From an uncultured Christensenella sp. (GTDB lineage Bacteria; Bacillota; Clostridia; Christensenellales; UBA3700): DNA of 64,000 nucleotides. Location of the stretch: contig CASDWJ010000028.1 of NCBI GenBank assembly GCA_949284695.1, positions 1 to 64,000 on the forward strand. The letters run 5' to 3'. Below the pieces are notes generated by a model. That model was not told where the DNA came from, did no database searches, and worked only from the letters and a program-made list of their open reading frames with translations. The position numbers and the translations under genes are program-made. Position 1 is the first letter of the stretch. Each line of letters starts with the position of its first letter. Shown here one piece after another: positions 9,112-18,447 of this stretch.

Positions 9112-11370
9112 ATGAAAAAATTCAACAAAGACAATTACAATATAAAGACGTTGCGCGAGTGGACCATGTTCATTACGGACATGGTATTCATAGGCATATG
9201 CTTTATACTGTCCGTCATTCTCGGGCAGGCTTACGTTCTCGACGAAGGCGTCAGCAGGACGATAATAGAACAGGCGTTCATCGCGCTACCCGTAGCGATC
9301 GCGCTGTTCTTCGTCTGTTTCGTCGCGTTCAGGGTCAACAAGGTCGTATGGAGATACGCGCGCGGCAGGGATTACCTCAGGCTTGTGTTCGCATGCGCGC
9401 TTGCGACCGTGATCTTCGCGCTTATAGACCAGCTTCTCGGAGGCTGGGTCTCGGGCGAGGTCGTAAATCCCGGCGAAGAAGGCAGCAAACAGATGCTCAA
9501 GGCGTACCCGGTGTATACCAATATCGGGTTCACGACGATGGGAGTCACCGTCGTTTACCGTCTGTTCTACGAGATGATATACGCCAAGATCAAGGACAAG
9601 GCGCTCCCCAAACAGCGCAAACGCACGATGATAGTCGGCGCGGGCTACACCGCCAGCGCGATACTCGAGGAGCTTTCGAGGTCGGGCAGTATCTATAAGC
9701 CCGTTTGCCTTGTGGACGACGACCCGGACAAGCAGGGGAGAATACTCCACGACGTAGAAGTCGTCGGCACGACCAAGGAAATACCGCGGCTTGCGAGGAA
9801 GTACGACGTCGCGTGCATAATCTTCGCGATACCGTCGATCAATCCTCAGGCGAGACAGACGATACTCGCCACCTGTATGAGCACGGGCTGTCAGCTCAAA
9901 GTGCTCCCGTACCTCAGCGAGATGATCGCCAACGTCGACCTCGTCGGGCAGGCTAAAGAGGTGAATATCGGCGACCTTCTCGGCAGAGAACAGATATCTT
10001 TCAACGACGCGGGCGTCAAGGGCTATATCGAGGACAAGGTCTGCATGATCACGGGTGGCGGCGGCTCGATAGGAAGCGAGCTGGTCAGACAGATCGTCAA
10101 ATACAATCCGCGCAGGATAATCGTGCTCGACATCTACGAGAACTGCGCGTATGCGATACAGCAGGAGATACTGCGCAACTACGGCTCGGATTACGACCTC
10201 AACGTCGAGATAGCGTCGGTCACCGACTACGACAAGATGAAAGACCTGTTCGAGCAGTATCATCCGCAGATAATCTTCCACGCGGCGGCGCACAAACACG
10301 TTCCGCTTATGGAGACCAACCCCGAAGAAGCGGTCAAGAACAATATTTTCGGCACGCTCAACGTCGTCAGACTCAGTTACGAGTACGGCGTCAGAAAGTT
10401 CATAATGATATCCACAGACAAGGCGGTCAACCCGACCAACGTCATGGGCGCGACCAAGCGTTGTTGCGAGGAGATAATAGAACTTTTCAGCCAGAGATAC
10501 GGCAATTCCCGTACAGAGTTCGCGGCGGTCAGATTCGGCAACGTGCTCGGCAGCAACGGCTCGGTCATTCCGCTTTTTAAAGAGCAGATCAAAAACGGCG
10601 GACCCGTCACCGTCACCCACCCCGAGATAATCAGATATTTCATGACGATACCTGAGGCGGTCTCGCTCGTGCTTCAGGCGGGCGCATACGCCCACGGCGG
10701 CGAGATATTCATTCTCGATATGGGTGAACCCGTCAAGATAGTCACGCTTGCAGAGAATATGATAAAGATGATGGGTTATACGCCGTACGAGGACATACAG
10801 ATCAAATTCACGGGTCTGAGACCGGGCGAGAAGCTCTACGAAGAACTCCTTATGAAAGAGGAGGGACTCAAAAAGACGGACAACAACAAGATATTCATCG
10901 GCAAGCAGATGACGATAGACGTGGACAAGTTTATCGCGGACATAGACGAGATGAGGGAGATCTGCCAGACCAACGATAAAGAAAAGGTCATAGAAAAGCT
11001 CAAAGTGCTCGTGCCCACCTTCCACCACGATACCGCTTACCTCGAGCTGATGAGACAGAAAGAACTGCAGTATCAGCGCGAGTATTCGAGCGAGCACGCG
11101 GGAGAGGAGGAGATCACGGGAGTCGCGGCTCCGTCCGTTCCCGACGACGAAAAGAAGGAAGCAGAGGAGATTTTCCCGTCCGCAAGCGACGAGGCGGTCG
11201 CGCAGGAAGTAAAGAAAATGGCGGCGGATGAAAAAGAAGTCTCAGACGTGCAACCGCAGGCGCAAGAAGGCAAAGCGGTGAAAAAACCCGCCGCGAAGAA
11301 AACTTCTGCCAAAAAGCCCGCAGAGAAAAAGACGGAAAAGGGATCAAAGAAAGCCAAAACTACAAAATAA
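9112..11370 (+). CDS. WbpM/CapD-type UDP-sugar 4,6-dehydratase with a basic C-terminal tail
   Basis: Membrane-bound nucleotide-sugar dehydratase of 752 residues. Four N-terminal helices are followed by a first Rossmann domain (GAGYTASAI) and the catalytic SDR domain with TGGGGSIGSE from residue 314, HAAAHKHVP and STDKAVNPTNVMGATK from 434. The usual catalytic Tyr is Met445 (M-x3-K), as in WbpM, where an SMK triad is established. It would make UDP-4-keto-6-deoxy sugars from UDP-GlcNAc. The last ~110 residues are an unusual Glu-, then Lys/Ala/Pro-rich tail (KKPAAKK, KKPAEKK) not part of the enzyme family. Confidence 0.88.
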   Translation: MKKFNKDNYNIKTLREWTMFITDMVFIGICFILSVILGQAYVLDEGVSRTIIEQAFIALPVAIALFFVCFVAFRVNKVVWRYARGRDYLRLVFACALATVIFALIDQLLGGWVSGEVVNPGEEGSKQMLKAYPVYTNIGFTTMGVTVVYRLFYEMIYAKIKDKALPKQRKRTMIVGAGYTASAILEELSRSGSIYKPVCLVDDDPDKQGRILHDVEVVGTTKEIPRLARKYDVACIIFAIPSINPQARQTILATCMSTGCQLKVLPYLSEMIANVDLVGQAKEVNIGDLLGREQISFNDAGVKGYIEDKVCMITGGGGSIGSELVRQIVKYNPRRIIVLDIYENCAYAIQQEILRNYGSDYDLNVEIASVTDYDKMKDLFEQYHPQIIFHAAAHKHVPLMETNPEEAVKNNIFGTLNVVRLSYEYGVRKFIMISTDKAVNPTNVMGATKRCCEEIIELFSQRYGNSRTEFAAVRFGNVLGSNGSVIPLFKEQIKNGGPVTVTHPEIIRYFMTIPEAVSLVLQAGAYAHGGEIFILDMGEPVKIVTLAENMIKMMGYTPYEDIQIKFTGLRPGEKLYEELLMKEEGLKKTDNNKIFIGKQMTIDVDKFIADIDEMREICQTNDKEKVIEKLKVLVPTFHHDTAYLELMRQKELQYQREYSSEHAGEEEITGVAAPSVPDDEKKEAEEIFPSASDEAVAQEVKKMAADEKEVSDVQPQAQEGKAVKKPAAKKTSAKKPAEKKTEKGSKKAKTTK

Positions 11371-11387
11371 ACCGTGAAAGATGAAGA

Positions 11388-11413
11388 GACCGACGGTGAG
11401 TCGGTCTTTTTTT
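11388..11413 (+). terminator. rho-independent terminator of the polysaccharide operon
   Basis: GACCGAC / GTCGGTC stem followed by seven T. Confidence 0.88.
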
Positions 11414-11604
11414 GTCCGGGTTCTTTCGATCACCGCATGCGGTGAGGGCATTCGAGTATAATGCGACAATATCGTACTGCGCGCCAAAACGGTCTCGCGC
11501 ACGGGATACGGAAAGATGACCCGCAGAGCAGACTGCGGGCGCGAATAAAATAATAAACCTCGACGTTATCAACATAAGTTTTACGCAGATTTTATAATTA
11601 AACG

Positions 11605-11633
11605 TTGACTTTAAAAACCGTTTGATATATAAT
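11605..11633 (+). promoter_or_regulatory. promoter
   Basis: TTGACT at 11605-11610, 17-base spacer, TATAAT at 11628-11633, in front of the membrane protein gene at 11666. Confidence 0.78.
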
Positions 11634-11665
11634 CTGTTTAAAGACAATATATAATGGAGAGGACT

Positions 11666-12742
11666 ATGGACGAAGCTAAAACATTCAGTACCGAAGAATT
11701 GTGCGCGTTGCGCGCGGGCATATCCGTCATCTGCGGGGCAAAGCGCGATATTGAGCGCCGTCGGGTGCAGAAAGAGGCGTTTGAACTGTACGATTCGGAG
11801 GGAGACTTGGTAGATCAGGAAGAAACAGATCCCGACGTATACAGATATTACAGACACATATGCGAAGTCGATTCGAAGATCAAATATTATAACAATCTGC
11901 CTAAAACAATAGTAGCTTTGCCGGGAGACATGGGCAATTATCCCTATAAACGCCAAAATTATAATTACAGGACGTCGAGCGACCCGAGAAATAACACTCT
12001 CGAGATTATGAAAAAAATACTTGCAATAATGCTCAGTTGTATAGCTCTTCTCTTTCTTGCGGTATTCGTCTACGCGATAGTAAGTCCGCAAGTAACAGAC
12101 ACTTTCGGAGTGACCATGATGGGAATAGGCGGCTTCGTGGTATGCGCCGCCATGTTGACTCCCCTCGTGGCTAACAGAAGAAGGTCGAGCAAGGCGAAGC
12201 AAACAAGCGAATATGACAGAAGAGTTCAATTTACAGAATACAACATTGTATACGCGCCCGAAGTAATGAAAAAGAAGGCTGAATTCGTTGCGTTACAGCA
12301 GAAGATCGACGAAGAACGCGAATTTGTTGAAAAATATCTTGAAGAAAAGGCGAAAGTGGATGGGGAAAAGTCGCGCCTTGCCTACCTCGCGCTCGTCAGG
12401 ATATTTGCCGCAAAGGGACTTGACGAAAGCCTCTGGGCAGATATAGACTCAATGATCGTCAATGCAGTAAGAGGCGAAGCGGCAGGACAGGGCGGGGAAG
12501 GTTCCTTTGCCGACGTTCATATGATGATGGACACGGCGATGACCCTGAGTTTCCGCGACGCGATGAGGGCGGTCTACGACGAATATATTAAGATATGCGA
12601 GAGCGAGTGCGGCAAGGAGGACGAAAGCGTTTGTTTTACGTTTGACAAAATGTTTGAAGCGCTCGGCGCAGAGAAAGACCGCTCGTCCAAAGAACTCGTT
12701 GCAATTCTCGCAGACGTCAAAAAAGCCGACTTTGCATTCTGA
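11666..12742 (+). CDS. membrane protein of unknown function, related to its neighbour
   Basis: Product of 358 residues, not recognised. The start at 11666 is chosen because GGAGAGG lies just before it; an ATG at 11654 overlaps that ribosome site. The N-terminal ~105 residues are soluble and begin with an L-x-ALRAG-x-S-x-I segment also present in the gene at 12978. Two hydrophobic helices follow (roughly 115-135 and 145-165), then a charged helical region and a C-terminal acidic domain with several Met and Asp residues. Base composition is more AT-rich than the flanking operons. It has its own promoter. Confidence 0.8.
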   Translation: MDEAKTFSTEELCALRAGISVICGAKRDIERRRVQKEAFELYDSEGDLVDQEETDPDVYRYYRHICEVDSKIKYYNNLPKTIVALPGDMGNYPYKRQNYNYRTSSDPRNNTLEIMKKILAIMLSCIALLFLAVFVYAIVSPQVTDTFGVTMMGIGGFVVCAAMLTPLVANRRRSSKAKQTSEYDRRVQFTEYNIVYAPEVMKKKAEFVALQQKIDEEREFVEKYLEEKAKVDGEKSRLAYLALVRIFAAKGLDESLWADIDSMIVNAVRGEAAGQGGEGSFADVHMMMDTAMTLSFRDAMRAVYDEYIKICESECGKEDESVCFTFDKMFEALGAEKDRSSKELVAILADVKKADFAF

Positions 12743-12915
12743 CCGCAAAAATAACTTTCATGCTCGTGTTGGTAAAGTCGATTTATCCGACCGATCGTAT
12801 AATCGCATACGATGAGAGGAAAAGGCAGAGGAGAAGCAAAAACCCGATTGTTTTTAAGCATTGGCAATGTTTTTCAGCCGGATTTAAAATAATTTAAAAA
12901 ATTATCGGAAAGCTA

Positions 12916-12944
12916 TTGACAATTCCTATCGGTTATATTACAAT
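12916..12944 (+). promoter_or_regulatory. promoter
   Basis: TTGACA at 12916-12921, 17-base spacer, TACAAT at 12939-12944. The gap 12743-12977 holds nothing else that I recognise. Confidence 0.75.
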
Positions 12945-12977
12945 ATAGTCGGAAGTAATATGATCGGAGGGTAACCT

Positions 12978-14186
12978 ATGGAAACGAGGGAAGAAATTTT
13001 AGGCAAACTTTATGCGCTGAGAGCGGGGTTGTCCTATATCGCAACGCAATCCGACGAATTACAGGACGAATGTGAGTGTTATAGGGCATACGATAAGATG
13101 GTCAACGGAAAGACTTTCGACGAGTTGCCATATTTAGAGTCTATGTATTCGGGTCGGTATTTCGTTGAAGACGGTGTCATGGAAGACGTGTTTCAAAAGT
13201 CAAATAAACGCAGAGAGGAAATATACAAGAACACCTCGCAACTTGCCAAAGTACGTACACAGCTGAAAGTTGTCAGGCAAGAGGTTGAGAAGTACAAACA
13301 ATGGGTTGACAATAATAAGCGTTCAATAATAAGAGATGCTAAGCACCTGAAAATCGCTTACACACTTTTGATCGTTGCCGTAGCGAGTATACTGTGCGGC
13401 ATGATTCCGATTTTGTTTTCAGGTATGATTCAGAACGGAACTTTCAGAGCGGTCGCAATGTACTGTTTTTTGCCATTGGGGCTGATAATGCTACTCTTTG
13501 CTTTGAAAAAAGTGTTTTCGCTTCGTAAGGATATAGAGATAGCACGAAAACACCTTGCCGACATTGAGCAGAAACTCAATTATAAACAGAGAGACGAAGA
13601 TGCGCTTATCGCTCAAGAGATTGAGTTGATGAATACTGCTGACAGATTAAGAAATGAGCAGGAAACGCTGCGCATAGCTTATGAGAACAAAAAAGGCGAG
13701 ATAATCGGCACAACATATCCTGTTTACGTTACGCTTAAACAGGATTATGCGTCGATAGTCTCCGAGAGCGACTGGGAAAATCTCGATCTGATCATCTATT
13801 ATTTTGAAACGGGCAGAGCGACCACGGTCAAAGAGGCATTGTTCCTCGTTGACAGACAAAAGCAGACGGAAGCTATTGTAAAAGCGATTGAAAATGCAGG
13901 AAATCAGATCGCGCAAACAATCGCGACGGCAACAGTCGCGCTTATGCAGACCATTAAGGTCGCTTGTACGGAGATCTGCAACAATATCAAAGTCGTAAGC
14001 GGGCATCTGGCGACGATCAGTGCGGGGATAAGTTCTATCGCGGGCGGGGTGTCCTCGTTGGTCGACGCTACCGAACTGCAGAACGCGCTTCTCAGTCAGG
14101 CGAACAGATCGAGCGCGGATATCGCCGCAGACGTTGCTTATATGAGGCTTGAGTTCGAGCAAAAGCGAAGAAGAGAGGGAAGATAA
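12978..14186 (+). CDS. two-helix membrane protein with coiled coils, unknown function
   Basis: Product of 402 residues. It opens with LYALRAGLSYI, matching LCALRAGISVI of the previous gene. A helical region at about 80-120 precedes two transmembrane helices (126-150 and 157-178). A predicted coiled coil follows (about 180-235), then a block WENLDLIIYYFETGRA leading into KEALFLVDRQKQTEAIVKAI, which I have seen in uncharacterised Bacillota proteins. The C-terminus is Ala/Ser/Ile-rich and helical. GGAGGG precedes the start. Membrane scaffold or stress protein would be a guess. Confidence 0.82.
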   Translation: METREEILGKLYALRAGLSYIATQSDELQDECECYRAYDKMVNGKTFDELPYLESMYSGRYFVEDGVMEDVFQKSNKRREEIYKNTSQLAKVRTQLKVVRQEVEKYKQWVDNNKRSIIRDAKHLKIAYTLLIVAVASILCGMIPILFSGMIQNGTFRAVAMYCFLPLGLIMLLFALKKVFSLRKDIEIARKHLADIEQKLNYKQRDEDALIAQEIELMNTADRLRNEQETLRIAYENKKGEIIGTTYPVYVTLKQDYASIVSESDWENLDLIIYYFETGRATTVKEALFLVDRQKQTEAIVKAIENAGNQIAQTIATATVALMQTIKVACTEICNNIKVVSGHLATISAGISSIAGGVSSLVDATELQNALLSQANRSSADIAADVAYMRLEFEQKRRREGR

Positions 14187-14192
14187 CGGCTT

Positions 14193-14222
14193 AAAAGCCG
14201 TCTCGGATGAGGCGGCTTTTTT
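14193..14222 (+). terminator. rho-independent terminator
   Basis: AAAAGCCG / CGGCTTTT stem with trailing T. Confidence 0.8.
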
Positions 14223-14224
14223 GC

Positions 14225-14260
14225 ACAAAAAAACCGCCGCTCCGTAAAGGAACGGCGGCA
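14225..14260 (-). terminator. terminator of the SIS-domain gene
   Basis: GCCGCCGTTCC / GGAGCGGCGG stem read on the minus strand, followed by seven T. Confidence 0.85.
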
Positions 14261-14276
14261 GTCTTTTTGTGTTGAG

Positions 14277-15308
14277 TTACAGCGTAACGGTGACCTTCTT
14301 GAGGTTTCTCGGGCTGTCCACGTTGAGACCCTTGGCAAGTCCGATATTGAGCGCGAGCAGGGATACCGCGGTGCCGTAAAGTACGGGTCCGCACAGGTCG
14401 CATACGGCGGGCATTTCCACTTTCTGCTTCGCGCAGGAGAGCACTTCGGGGATATCGCTGAATGCGGTCAGGTTTGCGCCCGCGTCCTTGACGCGCTTTG
14501 CCATTTCTGTGAACTCAGCGTCGAATCTGCCCTTGGGTGCAAGCATTATCACGTTGGCTCCTTCCGCGAGAAGGGAGAGCGGACCGTGCATGAAGTTGGC
14601 AGAGGAGTAGGAGCGGTTGAACAGATAGCAGCACTCGGTCAGTTTGAGCGAAAGTTCGTCGCCCGTACCCTGCATGGTGCCGCGGGACAGTATGATGAAG
14701 TTGTTGAGCGTATGGAGCGCGCCCGCCACTTCCTTTATCTTGTCATTGAGGGCGATCATTTCGCCGAGGCGCGCGACCGTCTCGTTGTACTTGGTGTCGC
14801 ATTCTTTGCCGACGACGGTCGTCAGCATATACAGCGCGATGAGTTCTGCGATATAAGTCTTGGTCGCCGCGACAGACTTTTCTTCTTCTACGTCGAGGAA
14901 CAGATGATAGTCGCATTCTTTGGCGGTATCGCTCTCTTTGTTGTTGGTCACGCCGATAGTCATTGCGCCCAGCTTTTTAGCCTTGCGCATGACCGTTACG
15001 GTGTCTTTGGACATACCGCTCTGGCTGACGATGACCATGCAGGTCTTGTTCATATCCACGTCCGCGTCGTAAACGGTCGTAAGCGACGGGTGATATTTGC
15101 CCACCTTCATGCCGCTGTAGAGCGGGCAGACAAAGGAGAACACGGTCGCCGCGTTGTCGGACGTACCTCTCGCCATAGTCACGATGTTGGTGATACCCTT
15201 TTCCGCAAAAGCCTTTTTGATCGCGGGGAGTACGGGAGCGCAAGCCGCTACCGTTCTCTTGAGCATTTCCGGTTCACTGAATATCTCTTGTTGCATCAAA
15301 CTTATCAT
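14277..15308 (-). CDS. SIS-domain sugar-phosphate isomerase/deaminase-like protein
   Basis: Protein of 343 residues with two SIS folds, equivalent to the isomerase half of GlmS without the glutaminase domain, like FrlB and AgaS-type enzymes. The first SIS domain carries ARGTSDNAA (46-54) and the phosphosugar loop SQSGMSKD (95-102); the second has SRGTMQGTGDELSLKLTE and the HGPLSLL segment. It likely acts on an amino- or fructosamine-6-phosphate. GAGGTG lies 7 bases before the ATG. It is monocistronic with its own promoter. Confidence 0.87.
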   Translation of the reverse strand: MISLMQQEIFSEPEMLKRTVAACAPVLPAIKKAFAEKGITNIVTMARGTSDNAATVFSFVCPLYSGMKVGKYHPSLTTVYDADVDMNKTCMVIVSQSGMSKDTVTVMRKAKKLGAMTIGVTNNKESDTAKECDYHLFLDVEEEKSVAATKTYIAELIALYMLTTVVGKECDTKYNETVARLGEMIALNDKIKEVAGALHTLNNFIILSRGTMQGTGDELSLKLTECCYLFNRSYSSANFMHGPLSLLAEGANVIMLAPKGRFDAEFTEMAKRVKDAGANLTAFSDIPEVLSCAKQKVEMPAVCDLCGPVLYGTAVSLLALNIGLAKGLNVDSPRNLKKVTVTL

Positions 15309-15339
15309 GATTGCACCTCACATAATTTTGTTCTCTTAT

Positions 15340-15368
15340 ATTATATCCGCAAAAACGCGATTTAGCAA
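15340..15368 (-). promoter_or_regulatory. promoter of the SIS-domain gene
   Basis: On the minus strand, TTGCTA (15368-15363), 17-base spacer and TATAAT (15345-15340). Confidence 0.7.
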
Positions 15369-15524
15369 TGTTTTGACCCAAATAATAAGGATCGCGGTGT
15401 AAAAAACGGCATTTGTCCGCGGTAAGGGCGTAGAAACGTGACAAAAAGGCGCTTTAAAAAACCTTGCATATCGGGCGCGCAGCATAGGAAAGCGCAGTAA
15501 GACGGGGAGTCGCAAGGCAAATAT

Positions 15525-15548
15525 ATTTTTCCTGCCCGTGTAGATAAA
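15525..15548. repeat. dispersed 24 bp repeat, copy 1
   Basis: Identical to 29273-29296 over 24 bases; core TGCCCGTGTAGATAAA. Confidence 0.85.
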
Positions 15549-15563
15549 ATGCGTTTATGTCTG

Positions 15564-15592
15564 ACAAAAAAAGCCGCTTGAAAGCGGCTTTT
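15564..15592 (-). terminator. terminator of gltX-trmL
   Basis: AAAGCCGCTT / AAGCGGCTTT hairpin with a T run on the minus strand. Confidence 0.85.
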
Positions 15593-15699
15593 GAATTGGC
15601 TTTGGTACGTTGTGTCGGCAGGCGGCTGAGTTCCTGCACCCTTAAAATCTTTTTGTCCCGTCGCTTCCTTATGCCGCGTTGCGCGGCAAAAGAAGAAAT

Positions 15700-16248
15700 T
15701 CAATATTGCGTGAGTCTGCCTTGCTCTTTGAGACCCTCGAAACCGTGTCGGCGCAGGTATTCGTAGATTATTATCGCGACGCTGTTGGCGAGGTTGAGCG
15801 AACGCGCCTCTGCGCGCATGGGTATGCGTATGCACTTTGAGTAATTTTCGTGCAGCAGTTCTTCGGGAAGCCCTTTGCTTTCTCTGCCGAAGAACACGAA
15901 GCAGTCTTTGTCATAGGTGACGTTGGTGTAGTTTTCTGCAGACTTTGTGGACGCGAAAAGCATCTGCACGTCGGTGACTTCAGAAGTCGCGCGCAAAGCA
16001 AGGCCGTCCGTCTCTCCCGTCCTCGCGCTGTCGCCGAAGTTGGCTTTGAGGAAGGCGTTCATATCGGGGTAGCGTTTGACGTCGGCAATCTCCCAGTAGT
16101 CGAGGCCGCTCCTCTTGAGGTATTTGTCCTCCCAGCTGAAGCCGCACGGCTCGATGACGTGAAGTACCGCGCCCGTCGCCGCGCAGGTGCGGACGATATT
16201 GCCCGTGTTGTTGGGTATCTCGGGATTGACGAGGACGATATTTATCAT
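15700..16248 (-). CDS. trmL: tRNA (cytidine/uridine-34 2'-O)-methyltransferase TrmL
   Basis: SPOUT methyltransferase of 182 residues that modifies the wobble base of tRNA-Leu species. It has the family signatures near the N-terminus (NPEIPNNTGNIVRTC), the middle (FFGRESKGLPEE) and the knotted C-terminus (IPMRAEARSLNLANSVAI). Length is as expected for TrmL, slightly long at the end. The ATG overlaps the gltX stop by four bases, so the two are translationally coupled. Two tRNA-Leu genes (CAG and CAA) lie in this same window. Confidence 0.93.
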   Translation of the reverse strand: MINIVLVNPEIPNNTGNIVRTCAATGAVLHVIEPCGFSWEDKYLKRSGLDYWEIADVKRYPDMNAFLKANFGDSARTGETDGLALRATSEVTDVQMLFASTKSAENYTNVTYDKDCFVFFGRESKGLPEELLHENYSKCIRIPMRAEARSLNLANSVAIIIYEYLRRHGFEGLKEQGRLTQY

Positions 16249-17702
16249 TGCATCGCCTTTCTGAGGAGTTCTATCGAGAAGTCGAGACGTCTCAGCGATT
16301 CCTCTTTGCCGAACAGTTCCGCCATCTCCGTCGCGCCGCCCGGGGTCGTAGCCGCGCCCGTGATCGCGAGGCGCAGAGGCAGGAACACCTGACCCGTCTT
16401 GAATCCCATTTTAGCCGCAAGGTCGGTCAGCAGAGCTTTGAGCGGCTCGTCCGACCAGTCCTCGACCGAGGGAAGTATCTCGCGGCAGGCGAGCAGAGAG
16501 GAGAGCGCTATTTCTTTGGTGATCTTCATCTTTTTGTGCTCGAACATCGTCGGGTCGTACTCGCCGAAAGTGGCGAGAGGCTCCACCTTTTCTGCGATCT
16601 CGCCGAAAGTCTCGACGCGCGGGATGAGCAGTTTGGCGATCCTGAGGTAGTCGAACTTGCCGTTGACCGCGCTCGCGTCAAGGAAGGCGCGCGCCTTGTC
16701 GACAAACTGTTCGGGGGTGAGCTCTTTGATATATCTGCCGTTGAGCCACTTCATCTTGGCTTCGTCGAAGATGCTCGGCGACTTGGAAATGCCGTCCACG
16801 CTGAATTGCCCGACAAGCTCCTGCATCGACATCTTTTCGTCGTTGTTCTTGGGGCTCCAGCCGAGCAGGGCGATATAGTTGACTATCGCTTCGGGCAGGT
16901 AGCCTTTGGCGAGGAAGTCCTCGAAGTTGGCGTCGCCGTAACGCTTGCTCAGCTTGTGCTGAGCGTCTTTCATTATCGGCGAAAGGTGCATATAGTGCGG
17001 TCTCTCCCAGCCGAAAGCGTCGTACATCAGGTTATACTTGGGGGTGCTGGAGAGGTACTCCACGCCGCGTATCACGTAGTTGATCTTCATCAGGTGGTCG
17101 TCGACGACGTTGGCGAAGTTGTAGGTCGGCATACCGTCCGACTTGATCAGGATATTGTCCTCCATATCCGCGTTGGGCACGCTGATGTGTCCGAACACTA
17201 AGTCGTCGTACTCGCTCACGCCTTCGGTCGGTACGTTCTGGCGAATCACGTGCGGCTCGCCCGCGGCGAGTTTCGCCTCGACTTCCGCTTTGGAGAGGGA
17301 GAGGCAGTGTTTGTCGTACTTGTGCACGCCCGCCTCGTTGTCGCCGCCGAGGGTCGCAAGTCTTTCCTTGGTGCAGAAGCAGTAGTACGCGCCGCCCAGT
17401 TCGACGAGCTTTTTAGCGTATTCGAGGTATATCGGCTTGCGTTCGCTCTGCACGTAGGGACCGTATCCCTTGTCCTTGTCGGGACCCTCGTCGTGCTCTA
17501 TACCCGCCGTCTTAAGGGTGCGGTATATGAGGTCGATCGCGCCTTCCACGAAGCGTTCTCTGTCGGTATCCTCTATGCGCAACACGAATTCGCCTCCGCG
17601 TTGTTTCGCGAACAGGTAGGCGTAAAGGCAGGTGCGCAGGTTGCCTATGTGCATAAATCCCGTTGGAGACGGGGCGAATCTTGTTCTGACTTTTTCTTCC
17701 AT
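16245..17702 (-). CDS. gltX: glutamyl-tRNA synthetase
   Basis: Class I synthetase of 485 residues that charges tRNA-Glu (and in most Bacillota also tRNA-Gln for amidation). The HIGH motif reads HIGN inside RFAPSPTGFMHIGNLRT (8-24); the second signature is HKLSKRYGD. The central DWSDE-like region and C-terminal helical anticodon domain are complete. It is first in a two-gene operon with trmL. Confidence 0.96.
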   Translation of the reverse strand: MEEKVRTRFAPSPTGFMHIGNLRTCLYAYLFAKQRGGEFVLRIEDTDRERFVEGAIDLIYRTLKTAGIEHDEGPDKDKGYGPYVQSERKPIYLEYAKKLVELGGAYYCFCTKERLATLGGDNEAGVHKYDKHCLSLSKAEVEAKLAAGEPHVIRQNVPTEGVSEYDDLVFGHISVPNADMEDNILIKSDGMPTYNFANVVDDHLMKINYVIRGVEYLSSTPKYNLMYDAFGWERPHYMHLSPIMKDAQHKLSKRYGDANFEDFLAKGYLPEAIVNYIALLGWSPKNNDEKMSMQELVGQFSVDGISKSPSIFDEAKMKWLNGRYIKELTPEQFVDKARAFLDASAVNGKFDYLRIAKLLIPRVETFGEIAEKVEPLATFGEYDPTMFEHKKMKITKEIALSSLLACREILPSVEDWSDEPLKALLTDLAAKMGFKTGQVFLPLRLAITGAATTPGGATEMAELFGKEESLRRLDFSIELLRKAMQ

Positions 17703-18149
17703 ATATCGGCTCCGTATGCGGAACGCAAAAAGCGCGCCGCGGATAAATTTTCTTATTCCATATTATCACAAGCCAAGGCAAAAGACTATAAAAAACAGGC
17801 AAAAACTCAAAATTGCGTGCGTGTGCGGACGCTCTTTCAATATCCGCGCGTGCGCGTTTGTTTAATAATAAAGACAAAGACGCTTAAAGCTCGCGATTTG
17901 AAAAGAGGTCTCAAAAGTGGTATAATGATAAAAAGGGGGTGCAAAATAACGTTGTACGTCCGCGAGTCGGGGCGTTCAACGGTTACAGCAAAGCGTTGTA
18001 CAGGTCGGCTTGAAGGCAAAAGCAAGGTATAATCTATTTGTCGGAAGGGATAAACTCGGTCACGAGCGCAACGCATACTGAGGGCAGGGTTAAGACGCCC
18101 GAGGGACGTTGCTGACGATCCGACGGGTTCGAGAGAACCGGAGGTTGAA
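17703..18149. other. 447-base intergenic region: gltX upstream sequence and a long leader
   Basis: The plus strand carries TTGAAA/TATAAT at 17898-17926, which would give a leader of about 215 bases before the XRE gene. The leader has a second TATAAT-like box near 18029 and a GGTTC/GAACC hairpin next to the ribosome site. No riboswitch class recognised. Confidence 0.5.
17898..17926 (+). promoter_or_regulatory. promoter of the XRE regulator
   Basis: TTGAAA at 17898-17903, 17-base spacer, TATAAT at 17921-17926. Confidence 0.6.
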
Positions 18150-18356
18150 ATGGACGTTTTTGCAGAAAGACTGAAAGAACTCCGCATCCAGAATCATATG
18201 ACCCGGCGGGAGCTTGCGCAGATACTCAACGTCAAGAAGCAGTCCTATTCCCGTTACGAGCTTGGCACGGGTCAGCCGTCGCTCGAGACGCTGTGCAGAA
18301 CAGCGGAATATTACAACGTGTCGGTCGATTATCTTCCGGGTATTACGGAAATCTGA
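18150..18356 (+). CDS. XRE-family helix-turn-helix regulator
   Basis: Small DNA-binding protein of 68 residues made of one Cro/C1-type HTH domain: LKELRIQNHMTRRELAQIL, then KKQSYSRYELGTGQPSLETL and a third helix ending YNVSVDYLPG. CGGAGG precedes the ATG. It has no sensor domain. The target is unknown; adjacent genes do not form an obvious regulon, so it may act elsewhere or on its own long leader. Confidence 0.88.
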   Translation: MDVFAERLKELRIQNHMTRRELAQILNVKKQSYSRYELGTGQPSLETLCRTAEYYNVSVDYLPGITEI

Positions 18357-18417
18357 CGCGCGGTGGCGCGGATAGCGTTTGCGCGCAAAATTCATAGCTT
18401 ATGATTATAAAAACACG

Positions 18418-18447
18418 TAACCGTCGCTTTTGCGGCGGTTTTTTGAC
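18418..18447 (+). terminator. rho-independent terminator
   Basis: AACCGTCGC / GCGGCGGTT stem with six T after the XRE gene. Confidence 0.8.

Larger units (their letters stand above)
15369..15699. other. 331-base intergenic region
   Basis: Between the SIS promoter and the end of trmL. It holds the trmL terminator, a 24 bp sequence (15525-15548) repeated exactly at 29273, and a GCCGCG/CGCGGC hairpin near 15670. No gene was seen. Confidence 0.6.

Noticed and set aside
9286..11097. Minus-strand frame inside the dehydratase gene
   Set aside because: Shadow of a clear enzyme; no ribosome site or family.
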